Source: Circinella umbellata
Lineage: Eukaryota > Mucoromycota > Mucoromycetes > Mucorales > Lichtheimiaceae
Assembly (NCBI GenBank): GCA_025093555.1
Contig: JAIWNF010000041.1
Coordinates: 124,001-188,000, forward strand
DNA: 64,000 nt
Direction: 5' to 3'
The translations under genes and the position numbers were made by a program. Each line of letters starts with the position of its first letter. The stretch's first letter is position 1. Of this stretch, positions 36,114 through 47,604 are shown in pieces. Under the pieces are notes generated by a model, which ran no database searches, was not told the DNA's origin, and saw only the letters and a program-made list of their open reading frames with translations.

Positions 36114-37152
36114 AGAATATAAAATGACTTTTGTATTTGGATTACATACGAAACTGCTACGTACTCTAAATTACTTCTAGAATCTTTTCTGTACATAATT
36201 CAGCAAAAAGATCATGTTTAATGATAAATAAAACTATGTATGATGCATTTTATACAAACATTTTTCGTTCCAGTAATAATAATAAGAATAATAAAATACA
36301 GAATAATACAAAAGAGAATAATGGGAGGACGCGATTTGCTATCTTTTTATTGAATTCTGATATAATTTTTTTTTTAAAATTGTTTTTTTCGTTGATTGAT
36401 AAAACTTTTGAATTTTAACATTTTTTATTTGTATAATTATTCTTTTCATTGTTGTTCAGATGGATACTGTAGCATTGTTGCTATTAACAGAACGTAATTA
36501 AATATTCTAAACTGAATATATAAAGCTATCTGTTTTTTGGGTTTCTTAATTTCTAAAATAATATTAAAATAGATAAGCTAAGAATAGTTGATACCTCTTA
36601 TAGCTTATTATAGTACGAATAACTCTACTATAGTAGAAACTCTCACTATTTTTTTTATCATATTACGTATTAAAAATCACATAGTATTTTTTACTCGATA
36701 TCATCGGTGTCGCTAGCATCTGTATATTTCAACTATTATATATATTAAACAGTCCCACGTTGATGTAATTTTTCATGATTGGGTCAAAGGTACGTTGTGA
36801 AATTAAATAGCAAGACAATTTTAATTTCTCCTCATGATCCAATTTTTTTATGCTACTCTGAGATTATTAAACACACAACATATTATTTCAATCCAGACAA
36901 TCATAATAAATTTTGATTTCTTTGAGATTGTTTTTGCTAAGCGATCAAATTCTCAAAAGAAAGAGAAGATAGAATAGCTAAAAAATATATACGTACGTAT
37001 TATAATGGTATTGATTTATTATATAAGTGATATTTCTATAATGCTACTTTAGTATATGTATATGAGATAGCATAAGGGCGGGGAATAAGTGTTTATCTAA
37101 AAATCTAGGTCTATATTATACGTTATAATAATGATATTGTTATGCAAAAAAT
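36114..37152. other. Shared 3' region of the first convergent pair
   Basis: About 1 kb between the two stop codons, AT-rich, duplicated at 49,998-51,001. A small frame at 36,221-36,418 is low complexity and not conserved in the copy. Convergent read-through here could give overlapping RNAs. Confidence 0.5.
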
Positions 37153-37425
37153 CTACTTTCGGAGTAAAAGATAATCGGCCTTTGTTTGATAAGAAGTAGT
37201 AGCACTGGGTGAATTTTGATATTTTAGCCCGTCAAAAAGATTCTTTGACTTCTTCATCAAATGACTTGAGATTGATGATCTTGCTGACTGATTTTCAAGA
37301 GATTCTGTACTAGTAGTACTATTGCAGGAAGTAGATTGGTGACTACCATTGTCCAAAGTTAAGCCATATCGAAGCTGATTAAAGTCAACATTATTAATTG
37401 AGTCTTGGGATGATAAGGAAAGCAT
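37153..37425 (-). CDS. Serine-rich YLLxRK mini-protein, copy 1
   Basis: Single exon, 90 residues. No known family is recognised. The N-terminus is MLSLSSQDSINNVDFNQLRY, then a serine/threonine-rich middle (SHQSTSCNSTTSTESL), then a conserved block SARSSISSHLMKKSKNLFDG, and the invariant end TSYQTKADYLLLRK. It is hydrophilic, basic at the C-terminal half, without signal peptide or membrane segment. Near-identical to the copy at 51,002-51,274. A TATAAATA-like box and a GTGGCTATGGCG element lie upstream (on the minus strand, about 37,550 and 37,700). It is head-to-head with copy 2 over 2.27 kb. Family conservation across diverged copies argues that it is a real protein. Confidence 0.75.
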   Translation of the reverse strand: MLSLSSQDSINNVDFNQLRYGLTLDNGSHQSTSCNSTTSTESLENQSARSSISSHLMKKSKNLFDGLKYQNSPSATTSYQTKADYLLLRK

Positions 37426-37691
37426 AATTGTTCTTGGTTTTATTTTTTGTCTTGTTTTATTTGATGAATAAAAAAAAAAGAATGATTTTCTTGAGGATGT
37501 TTGTGATAATGGATCTAATTCAGAATCAAATCAAAATGGTTGACTATTTATACAAAATTTTATTATCAGGACAATACTATTTGATTACAAATAGATTTCT
37601 TGATCCAAGTACATAAAATGGTTCTCTTGATCCGCAGCTCGGGGTTTTCATACATTATTAATGTAATCGGCGATGCAGCAAAAGGCAATTT

Positions 37692-37711
37692 TAAAAATGT
37701 GGCTATGGCGT
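37692..37711 (-). promoter_or_regulatory. Conserved GTGGCTATGGCG upstream element, copy 1
   Basis: AAAAATGTGGCTATGGCGTT on the plus strand, about 270-285 bp upstream of the serine-rich start on the minus strand. The same block, with the same flanking GCAAAAGGCAA on one side, is found upstream of all seven full-length or near-full-length copies. Confidence 0.6.
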
Positions 37712-39419
37712 TGTAATGTCCGACCAATAAGAATTCACCATTCTTATATAATGCCAAGTCATAAGAGATTCTTATACAATGCCAAATACGTGGAATATGT
37801 TCAACCGTTGCCAAGGTACATAATATAATTACCAAGGAAGCTAATTGCTAAAAAATAAAAGTTAGTTTTTGTTCGATGTATCTCATTTCCGTATTATTAC
37901 TCCAGATTCAGCGTCATATAAATCGTATTATGGTTACACGGAGATCTGGTCTCTGACAAGTAAATAACAGTAGTATTATTAAGCGATATAATCTCGCTTC
38001 ATTATATTTACAGATCAATACGTTTATGGCTTTACTATCCTATATGGTTAAAAAATAAATAGAATAATGATATTCACATGTCCGTTCCTTATATGTCACC
38101 TTCAATTTTTTGTTCGATAATTGTGTGTATGATTGTAATAATCCATATCTGGCAGTATTATTTTTCAATAGACTTCAAGATCTTTTGGTAAAAAGACAAT
38201 TTTCTATGCTTCGCAACTGCATGAGGCGTTACGGTAAAGAAATGATACTGAAGTTAAGTATAATTATAACATAGTTATAACCATCGAGAAATACGTTTTT
38301 TTGTATTATTCATATATGCTCGTTGTCAGGTGTAATCATCACCTCTTCTTTGGCGTTTTAATTTTTTTTCTTTAAATCAAAGAAACTGCGCAGCACAGCT
38401 ATACTAAAAAGAGTAAAAATGACGCTTGTATCCAAGATCTTTTCTTGTTCTTCTCATTTTTAACAGAGCGTATTTTCTGTTTTGGAATGTATATTTTGTC
38501 ATGATGTTACTGCTGTAAATTACAACTTAGTAAAAATGATGCAGTGACCATTCGTGAAACCTCACAGTATATAATAATTGAAGCGCATCATGACTCACCA
38601 AACATTATATATCCTATATACATATTCTTCTCTAGATAGCACATAATATTAATAGCAATCATGTCACGCTATTTCATTGTTATTATTACAATTCGAATGA
38701 AGTTATCTATCTTTATCTACATTATCTTATACAATAATATGAATTAATCCTCATTTGATATTTTCCGAATATCAGTTTTTTTCACTGATTGATCAAACTC
38801 ATCTTGTTCTTCTGTAACTGGTTAACAATGTGTCACTCTATTCGTTTATCAACATAGAAATATGATCATTTCATAAATGTGATTGCCACTGCTAATTTTA
38901 TGCATATGATACTTTGAATATTTCTGATTGATGTCTATTTATCCAATCTGGATTGAACTTCTGTTTTTTCTTTGCACAATTTTTTTGGTATTTCTCTTCT
39001 TTCTCTATTTGCTTTATCCTTATTTATTTCAATCCGTTTTGTATCCCCAGATGATATATATTTATTTACTATATTTTGCACGTGTCTCATATCTTTGGAA
39101 ATAAAGATAAAAAACGAAACCGAAATATTATCTTCAGCCTGTATCTTATTGTCTTGAACGCATAGATAAAAATTGTGTTCGTCCTAAATCACAATGTTAT
39201 AATAAATTCATAGTAGTAGAACGGATCAGAAAATCATAAAAAAAATTCAAGATTGGGGAAAACTAAAACTGACACCCACGAAATGACATTATTAGTTTAT
39301 TTGCTTCACCATCTAGGGTAGTGAATGTATAAAACGAAATCAAGGCTGCTTAATAATATTAGGTTTATTTGTTTGCACAAGATCCAATCGTTGTGTAACC
39401 ATCATCACTGTTATAGTAA
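37712..39419. other. Head-to-head promoter region of serine-rich copies 1 and 2
   Basis: Non-coding region separating two divergent serine-rich genes. Its two ends are imperfect inverted copies of each other. A block at about 39,035-39,280 reappears at 46,615-46,855 next to the duplication junction and, more weakly, at 52,860-53,045. Confidence 0.6.
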
Positions 39420-39437
39420 CGCCACAGCCACATTTTT
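39420..39437 (+). promoter_or_regulatory. Conserved CGCCACAGCCACATTTTT upstream element, copy 2
   Basis: Plus-strand version of the GTGGCTGTGGCG element, about 265-280 bp before ATG 39,700. A TATATAAATA box follows at 39,578-39,587, about 113 bp before the ATG. Confidence 0.6.
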
Positions 39438-39699
39438 ACTATTCCCATTTGTAGCATGGCGCATTATATTAGTAATGCACGGAAATCTGGAGCAGCGGAT
39501 CGAAAATAAGCATTTTATTTACTTGGATCAAAGAAATATATTTGTAATCAAATAATGCTGTCATGGTAATGAGTTTTTATATAAATACTCAATACATAAT
39601 TCTTCTTTTTACGCATTATCAAAAATCCTCAAGAAAATCATACTCTTTTTTTTTTCTATATTGAATAACAACAAGACAAAAGCTAAATCAAGAACAACA

Positions 39700-39975
39700 A
39701 TGCTTTCCTCATCATCCCAAGATTCAATCCAATATGTTGATTTCATTCAACTTCATTATGGTTTATCTACTTTGGACAATGCTAGTCATCAATCAAGTTC
39801 CAGCAATAGCATTACTAGTGCAAGCTCTCTCGGAAAAGAGTCAGCAAGATTATCAATCTCAAGTCATTTGAAGAAGGAATCAAATAGCCTTTTTGACGGG
39901 CTAAAAAACCAAAATACACCTAGTGCTACTACTTCTTATCAAGCCAAGGCCGATTATCTTTTACTCCGAAAGTAG
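39700..39975 (+). CDS. Serine-rich YLLxRK mini-protein, copy 2
   Basis: Single exon, 91 residues from ATG 39,700; this start was chosen because it aligns with the starts of the other copies and follows the shared leader AAGAACAACA. Sequence landmarks are MLSSSSQDSIQYVDFIQLHY, a serine-rich middle, SARLSISSHLKKESNSLFDG, and the end TSYQAKADYLLLRK. It differs from copy 1 at many middle positions but keeps both end blocks. It converges on the frameshifted PB1 copy 2 with only about 265 bp between stop codons. Confidence 0.75.
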   Translation: MLSSSSQDSIQYVDFIQLHYGLSTLDNASHQSSSSNSITSASSLGKESARLSISSHLKKESNSLFDGLKNQNTPSATTSYQAKADYLLLRK

Positions 39976-40241
39976 AGTTTTGCGTGAGCATTATTTCAAC
40001 GTGTAACATAGACCCTCCCACACCCTAAATTATATATTAAACAGCCATTCTCCCTAATCCATATGCTATATACATATTATTCAAATACCATTGAAAAAAC
40101 ACTTTATATCATATAATAAATCATTGCCATTTTAATAATTTACTATATAAACAACTCCTCGTTTTTTATTTTGTTTAAGTTATTACATTACTAAACAAAC
40201 AATATCTTGAACAAATTGTTGTTATTTACGTGCAGAGCATT

Positions 40242-40654
40242 TTAATAATCATGAATATTTTTGACAATAACACAAAGAAACGTATCTGCTTGTAAGAATG
40301 ATGGATGTCGTTTCAAAGCACAATCGAGATCTTCGTCATGTTTCAATTCAATAAGATCGTTGTTGTTGTCTCGATAATATAAGTTAAACTGATACAATCC
40401 AGGAGAACGCTTTCGGCTTTCAATCTTTCGTTATATAATAATAAAAATCATGTTTCATGTCGTTAGAATAAAAACTTCACATAACAGATGAGTATTTATA
40501 CTATTATTATTAAAATAAGATAGGATAAAAACCTTGTCTCGTAACTGCTCTATAGCAATGTTTTTTGGAGCAAGAAACTGGAAGATAGATGGTCTCCCGA
40601 ACTCGTCTTCGTTGATAACCTTATAGTAATACACTTTCTCATAATGCGTTCCAT
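40242..40654 (-). pseudogene. PB1 mini-gene copy 2, frameshifted
   Basis: Minus-strand exons 40533-40654 and 40242-40424. Exon 2 is perfect PB1: LYYRDNNNDLIELKHDEDL, DCAL, then a tail ending NIHDY. Exon 1 begins MERIMRKCITIR at a position equivalent to the other starts, but its length is 122 bp where the other copies have a multiple of three. One A is missing in the ATAAAGGTT context after CITI, so the strand FGRPSIFQFLAPKNIA is in another frame. Unless translation starts elsewhere or the transcript is edited, the product is truncated after 34 codons. Confidence 0.75.
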
Positions 40655-42549
40655 TGGTTTTACTATTAAATGCTTGTGATAGTAAGATCCAAAGACAGTA
40701 TTGATTATAACGTGGGGAAAGTAATTTTGATTGAAGAGAAGCGATAATAATAGAGTATATATATACAATATATCGATAATATTGAAGTCAGACAAAAATT
40801 TACCGGTAAGCTGGAACCCATTAAGGTGGAACTCATTAAACAGGTATTTGATACACTTGCCCATCAATATTTACTCAATCAAACTAATAATACGTACGAG
40901 TTTGCTTAAACGTTATACTGTATCAGTTTCCCTCGTTTGCAGTATAATTTTATTAAACCTATAAGGTCGATCGACAAACTGTTTGTAACAATAATATTAT
41001 TTCTTTTTTTTCAAATTCACATCCTCCGCTTTTTTCTTCTTCATGTAGGTAGTCATTATTATTTAACACTTAACTGTGCTGCTAATTCAATTTATCTCTA
41101 TAAATTTACACAATCGCTCATCATGCTCTATATCAATACGCCTCTTGTTGTGAATCCAGTTAACAATACAACTTGCCAATTGCAAATATTTTATAAGTGT
41201 TACATTTTTATTACTAGAAGTCAAACCCACAGTAACAACACTATTTTAAACAGCTAGCTTCATTAACGTATGAGCTGTTATATTTTTCGTATTACGTACA
41301 GCTTGTTGAATCATTTACTACATGTGGTTTATTGCTGCCAGCTGAGACTCACAAGCTAAATAGGTATTTCGCTAAACCGGTATAGATCCTTACATATTAA
41401 GAATACCATATTAATTACAAAAATCTGTACGTATATATATTATTCTACTGATGTACGTATGAATATCTTATTCAAGTATACAGCACCGTGTGCTAAACTA
41501 ATAATATAAAGGTACGTGGTATAGTTTTTTTTGTGATTCTACTCAAACCTAGTATATGACTGAAAAATGTGTGTCATACTAATATACGTATAAATAATTG
41601 TAGCTTAAAAATTGAAAACTTGGTTCATGAACAACCCTGTAGATAATAATTGGCAACAATTGTGTGTACTGGAAGCTTCAATTATTATGTTCACTTTTAC
41701 CCTAGTGCAGAAGCCATGAAAATTACTGTCCATATTAAACTATTTTGCTAATAATTACATACGTAGCCATAAAAAAAGGAGTATCACCAAAACATAAAGG
41801 AAAGAATAATAAAAAATATTTATGTAGAGTAACGGAAGAGTTTCGTTTACCTAAAGAAAAAGGCTGAAATCGTAGAGAAATGTAACTATAGAAGTTAAGA
41901 AGGTCAAGAAAACAATAATAGTTAGTTTATGCGAAAAGCTTTCAATCATTGGTTGAACAAGAATAAACTCAAAGGCACCATCCTGCATTCGATTTTTCTT
42001 GTATAAAATGTTATATAACACTTCTTTACAAGAAATTATAGCTCCTTTGGTTGTTACACCAATAAGACATGAGTATTAGTGCGACAAAAAAGGTCATTTC
42101 TTTCCGTGGTTACGTTTTTTTTTCGTTCATTTGTAATTTGGTAAATGAATTCATATACGCAATATCCAATATCGTAACAAGAGTTAGAAGAAGCTCTTTT
42201 GACAGTGTAATATAATTTGCACTCACGTGTTTTTTTTTGATCCTATATGGAAAATATCATAGAACAATCAAGAATTGCTGAGTAGAGGCCAAGTTAAGAA
42301 ACTTTCTGTTCAGTCACTGTTTTGTGTAACTAGATCAGAAAAATTTCCCCCTTTTGTACCAGTAATCCGGATTTATAAGTTTCTATGAGATGGAAGGAAG
42401 GTGAAAGAAGTTGTTCAAAAAAAAGTATTTAAACAACCCACTTTCACAACAAAATAATTTTTTTTCTTTACTTCTTTACAGTCTTTTATATTCATTTTTT
42501 TGTCTCAAAACAACGAAAGCTATACTTTTTTAATTCAATCCAAAAAATA
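40655..42549. other. Intergenic between PB1 copy 2 and the small lysine-rich gene
   Basis: The first 250 bp are the PB1 upstream region (ACCGGTAAGCTGGAACCC-type, inverted). The remainder is AT-rich. The last 130 bp are a promoter-like stretch with pyrimidine runs before ATG 42,550. No other gene seen. Confidence 0.5.
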
Positions 42550-42780
42550 ATGTTTCCATTCACACGATCCAACAAGAAAGTTAAGAGTGAGATTAACTCT
42601 TCATCAAAGAAAATAACTAAGCGTGAACAAAATAAAATTAGACCTATTGCGTCTTCTAAATTTCTCAGTAATCCGATGAGAAATAGTAATGTTCCTGATG
42701 TTTTGGGTCAATTTATTGATCCGATGGGTGGTCGAGCAACTTATACTCAAGGCATTGATCCAACTAATACGGGTGCTTAA
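42550..42780 (+). CDS. Small lysine/serine-rich protein, unrecognised
   Basis: Single exon, 76 residues. It begins MFPFTRSNKKVKSEINSSSK and ends VLGQFIDPMGGRATYTQGID, PTNTGA. The N-terminal half is basic (possible nuclear signal) and the C-terminal part is glycine/proline-containing and uncharged. No family is recognised. Support comes from balanced codon composition against the surrounding AT desert, a T/C-rich leader (TTTACTTCTTTACAG...) and a purine-poor 3' flank typical of a fungal transcript end. It is isolated between two pair arrays and has no copy elsewhere in the window. An intron inside it cannot be excluded. Confidence 0.55.
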   Translation: MFPFTRSNKKVKSEINSSSKKITKREQNKIRPIASSKFLSNPMRNSNVPDVLGQFIDPMGGRATYTQGIDPTNTGA

Positions 42781-44181
42781 TAATAATAACCGAACTTATA
42801 TACTCTTATTATACCCCACCTTTTTTTGCTAATCGTACTTGCAAGAAAAGAAAAACAATCTTCCTTTTTAATCATCATTTCATTCTTATTATCATATAAC
42901 ATTTTTCTCATCATAAAAAGCATATCATTAGCATTATGAAAATATTACATCATACTTTCTTACCTCTTTCATTTATTATTACTTGTATTTTTATTAACTA
43001 TTGTATTATTATCATTATTACTATCATAATCCCATCATCATCATTATTATCATGTATATTATATTATATTATATCTCAATAAAAATTATACTCATATATG
43101 TTTTAAACAAAATGAAAATTGACCATCTTTGAACAAATTGCCTTTTTAAAGTAAATAACGTGTTATTTATTACCATATTTGGATTAATATATAACTATAA
43201 AGAATATCCTTTTTAATTATTATTGCTAGGTGAAACCAAGATTGGATATTAGATATGTGATTTTTCATTCAAGAGACTCTTTAATAACTATAAAATATTA
43301 TAATAGTTATCTGGATATAATTACGCAGTCAGCAAAATATACGTAAAAAATAAAAGAGTAAACTATTTTCGTTAAATATTAGAATAGTAAGTTACATACT
43401 ATTATTACTCTATGAATTATAATATCGTCATTGACCATAGAATAAAATGTAAGATTATTTTTGTGGATTATAAGACCTTCAAAAAAATATCTTGGAAACA
43501 ATAAAAAAAATGGTTCACTCAATTTACTAACACTCACCAACGGCAAGTATTATTTTTTTTTGCCTGAGACTTGTTGAAACATTTAGAAGTTTTAATAAAA
43601 GAACTGGAAATATTTAAATTCTACCACGAATTCACATAATGGAGATCTGTAATATTTTTATATTTAGTTCAAACAAATGGCATTTCGTGAAAAGAAAAGA
43701 AAATGGAGGAAATGAATTATATGTGCGTGGTCAAAAAAAAAAAAAAATTCAAACGCGTGTTTTTATAATGTCACGCGCATTATTATACCAGCAAAAAATT
43801 AAAATTAAAAAATTATTATTCATTTATTTATTATATTGTGTTAACTAAGTAACTAGCTGATACTCCGATCATCCTAACGCACTTCAGCCCAGGCAATTAG
43901 ATTGCTAACAGTATTTTACTTTAAAATGTCCATAGGATCGTACACTCAACATACTTTCCAAATTAAGGAGGTGACCAAATCAAAATAAAATAACCGAAGC
44001 TATTTTACTCAATCTGGCCCATTCCTTAACCAGAGAGCACTTCATGAGTGTAGTTCACCCTGAACTTTTAAAGGTAAAAAGCTGATTGCAACTAATTGCC
44101 TGGGCATGAAGCCGGTCCGAAGCAAGGAAAAGAAAATAAAAAAGAGGGAAAAAGAGGGAAAAAATGAGCGTCTTTTATAAC
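42781..44181. other. AT-rich intergenic
   Basis: ATT/TATC trinucleotide-like low-complexity DNA at about 42,890-43,080, then AT-rich sequence. The segment 43,860-44,150 is somewhat richer in GC than its surroundings but has no open frame of interest. Confidence 0.5.
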
Positions 44182-44266
44182 TTTTTTTTGGGTGCCATAA
44201 TTTTTGGGTACTTCTCCATTTTTAGTAATAGAAGTAACCCAAGATTTTAGTGCACCCCTTTTTTTT
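44182..44266. repeat. Imperfect inverted repeat (hairpin) with GGGTGC...TTGGGT arms
   Basis: Left arm about 44,190-44,212 (GGGTGCCATAATTTTTGGGT) and right arm about 44,234-44,258 (ACCCAAGATTTTAGTGCACCC) are inverted copies with a few mismatches, separated by about 20 bp. It may be a solo remnant of terminal repeats of a mobile element (inference). Confidence 0.55.
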
Positions 44267-46614
44267 ACGTGACCGCTTTAAGTTTTTTTATTTTTCAAGC
44301 TTTTCATTGGCTCAGTTAATTTCAAGTACAGTGCAGGGCGATAGGATTACTAAGTATAGTATAAGCTTGTGTGAATAAAAATGGAAGGGAGTGATGATTT
44401 AAAAGTAAAGGAGCATGGTTGCCACGGTAATGAAGAAAGTAACAAGCTGTTTCTTTGCATTATGAGCACACACTGTTTCACAACCAACTCCGAAAAAAAA
44501 GCACAGACCTCCTCCATTCCATTGTTTTTTTTTTTTTACTTTGGCAAGGGCACAGAAAAAACAAAGTTTTTGCCTATAATAAGTTTATATAGTTTAATTG
44601 AAAAATATTTTTGACCTGTTTCATAATTCGTTCAAGATCGCTCAACTCATTATTGTCTTGTTGGACAATCATAATGGTGCGATCAAGGGAAAGAAAACAA
44701 TTGTCGGATCGCACACAAGTTTTTTTTTGTGCCACTCAGAATGTAACCATAATTTTTAACTGAGGCTGGATATGACAAATAAAACATCCATTCGCGTGAG
44801 CATAGTAAAAAAAAAACTACACATTGAAAGCTAAAACTGAGATTCTTTTATGGTGTGTAAAATCGCTCTGATGAAGAATAATTAATTGTTATAGACTCTC
44901 ATTTTTGTGCAGTTGAATGGTAAATATAGAGTAATTTTTTTTAGATACGTACGTACGTCATAGTTTTTATCAAAAATGGGTTCAATCTACAGAATAGAGC
45001 AACGTTATAATTTTATATGACAAAAACAATAATCATAATGTTATAAAAACTTACTGATACATTAACGAATTCATTCGGATGAACAGAATGTTGTCATGAT
45101 GAGTTAAGGGTATAGAAATCAAAAAAATCCGTATGAGTTTATATATAGCTTGAAAAAAATGAATATAATGACATAAGTTAATAATGGTGCTAAGATGTTC
45201 TGGTGATGTGTTGTAAAAAAAGGGGAGACGTTGGTATAGTATAAGATCGGTACAGTTATGTATTGGATTAACTTGTTGAATTAAACTCATCTCTAGATCT
45301 CTCAATGGTACCTTTTTATTTGACGACGTGAATAGTAGTGTTTATCTGGGTTTATCATTGGATTATTACGGGTTTGACAATGTCACAAGGAAAGCAGCTA
45401 GGCACCAACTCAGTACATAATAAATTCTCTTGCCGTATTATTAGAAAAAACACAAGCTATCATTAACAAAGTTATAAAGGTAGAAAATCTCTATTTTGGT
45501 ATTTGAAAGAAAAAAATAATTAAATACGGTCGATTCATTTATCAATGTTGATAATTACAATAAATGTAGCGGTAATATTGTAAAAGAACTGAGTGACGAT
45601 AAAGATGAAAAGAACAGCCATATTCAAGAGTCATATATATTAACGAACATGAACATAACCTGAATAAATGCATTCCAATTTACAAAATTTGTGTATGTGT
45701 GCTTATATATATAAGTATACACATCAATTTTCTTCTCAAATTTTCTTCTCCAAAATTAATGTTTCATCACGTACGTATGTACATATAGTGAAAATTAGCA
45801 AGGCATAGATATTTACGTATACAGATGTATTTTATAATAGTAATAACAGTATTACTAATGAAAAAAGCAGCTCGCGTAAAGTTATAGAGCAGACTGAAAT
45901 CTCTATTATGTTTATATTCGACAACATATAACCTATATTAGTGAAATAGGTATAGCGTTGACTTTTCACATCTTTTCATATAATACCATTATTTGGATAA
46001 ATTTACGTGAGATCAATTTCCTCCTTCTTAATTTATGTATAGTTACTAATTACACACATAAGATAATATGTTATGCAAGTGTTATCAGTCTAAACGAGAT
46101 CTGTTAACCATTTTTTCTTGCTTATGAATAAAAAAATAGCACTATGCATCTATAATGTTAATAGTATAGATGCGTACATTCAGAATAAAAAATGTAGAGT
46201 TACATAGTTTTTTTTACCCAGTATCGGGTACAGGAAATTTCGTTACTATAGGTAAATCGTATGCAAGGTTTAATAGCTACTTGGTAAATAATACGTATGT
46301 CAAAGAAAAAAATAGCTGGTTGCACTGCATTAAATATTGAAACAAGCTTAGAAAGTGTTGTAAATTATGTACCGCGTTTGTTTCAATCAAAAATAAATGA
46401 AAGAATTCCGTGGAATGGCCTTCCATCTTCCCAACAAAAATCAGCCGTGAGCCCTATCGTCTTCTTTTCCTCTCCAAACTCCCGGCAACATTGTCGTGAC
46501 TGAAGATTTTCTAAGATTGCTGCTGTAAGTTCTAATTACGACGTTCGTTTCTACGCATTCTATTTCAGATGCCATGAAAAGTAATATCCATATAGTATTT
46601 CCATAATTCAATAC
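44267..46614. other. AT-rich intergenic
   Basis: No supported gene. Frames at 44,381-44,614, 45,051-45,305 and 46,297-46,503 have no motif and no relatives in the window. A TACGTACGTACGT run is at about 44,946. Confidence 0.5.
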
Positions 46615-46855
46615 GTATCCCCATCTGATATATATTCATTTACTATATTTTGAATGTGTCTCATATCCTTGGAGAAGAAGATAAAAAACGAAACCGAACT
46701 AGTATCTCCAACATATATCTTATTGTCTTGAAGGCATAAATATAAATTGTGTTCGTCCCAAATAACAATGTTATAATAAATTCATAGTAGTGAAAAGGAT
46801 CAGAAAATCATAAAAAAAATACAAGATTGTGAAAACCGAAAATGACACCCACGTC
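46615..46855 (+). repeat. Orphan copy of the serine-rich upstream region, cut at a duplication junction
   Basis: Matches about 39,035-39,280 closely (for example CAATGTTATAATAAATTCATAGTAG and TGACACCCACG at the end) in the same orientation. Instead of continuing toward a serine-rich gene it jumps after 46,855 into thiolase exon 6 sequence. Confidence 0.8.
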
Positions 46856-47342
46856 GGTAATCCACTTGGTGCTACTGGTTTGGCTCAATGTACAGGTAAA
46901 GAAGTGAAAATTTTTAACATTTTTGGAGAATGTGGTTATTTTTTGTATTCATTCCAACTAATCTAAATAATAAATATGGAACTTACATGGCAACTCCGTG
47001 GATGGACTGGTGATCGTCAAGTTTCTAATGTCAAATATGTTCTTCAGCATAATGTAGGTCTTGGTGGTGCTGTCGTTATTGGTATTTATAAGAAAGCAAA
47101 TGACAATACTACTCAATCTCATCTTGGATATAATCCTGTATGTATACATAAATATATTATATGAACGTCTTCCTTTCAATCTTTAACTATTACTATTAGA
47201 GAACGTGGTACTAAACGTAAAATAATGAATCATTAATTAAGTATATATATATGCTACTGAAGCACGTCCTATTACTCAAGAAGTTTATAACAAGGCTTGC
47301 TTCAAAACCAAGAAAGCTAATTTTTTGGAAGCTAAACTTTAA
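46856..47342 (+). pseudogene. Truncated thiolase pseudogene (3' third)
   Basis: Begins inside exon 6 (GGTAATCCACTTGGTGCTAC), followed by sequences equivalent to exon 7 (about 46,980-47,137) and exon 8 (about 47,252-47,342, ends LEAKL). The upstream five exons are absent. The exon 7 acceptor AAATATAG is changed to AAATATGG, and the AG before exon 8 is lost, so splicing would fail even if transcribed. Several replacements are also present. It is clearly derived from the intact gene at 32,103-34,058. Confidence 0.9.
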
Positions 47343-47604
47343 ATATCCCCCAATATATCTTTAATTTCCTCATTACTCATATTTATATAAGTATATCTAT
47401 TAATTTCCGTCCTTCTTCCGCACATCCATGTTCTATTATGAGAACAGAAGTTCAGTAATACGTATATTTGATTTGTTTTTACAATGAATAAAATAAAACA
47501 GGAAGATGTGTGATTCAGTTTAATTTACAATAAATAACTCTTTTTTATTTATTACTGACCGACTTGTTATGAAAGAATGACCTGTCACTACATCTATCAT
47601 GATA

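Larger units (their letters stand above)
33597..39280 (+). repeat. Segmental duplication, copy A
   Basis: From inside thiolase exon 6 through the PB1 gene, the serine-rich gene and its upstream region, this segment is matched in the same order and orientation by 46,856 to about 53,050. Resemblance is modest just after the thiolase (34.4-35.5 kb against 48.3-49.2 kb) but very high over 36.7-38.1 kb against 50.55-52.0 kb. A third, more diverged and shorter relative spans about 55.45-58.3 kb. Confidence 0.85.

Noticed and set aside
37428..37835. Two overlapping frames in the serine-rich promoter, also present at 51,277-51,663
   Set aside because: They are conserved only because the DNA was duplicated almost unchanged; they are not open at the other, diverged copies and they cover the promoter elements.
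43639..43848. 69-codon plus-strand frame
   Set aside because: Low complexity with poly-K from an A run and no relatives; nothing supports expression.
44381..44614. 77-codon plus-strand frame
   Set aside because: Contains a poly-T-coded Phe run and no motif; no promoter-like context beyond chance.
46297..46503. 68-codon plus-strand frame next to the duplication junction
   Set aside because: No homologue in the array and no recognisable domain; may be a relic but cannot be supported.
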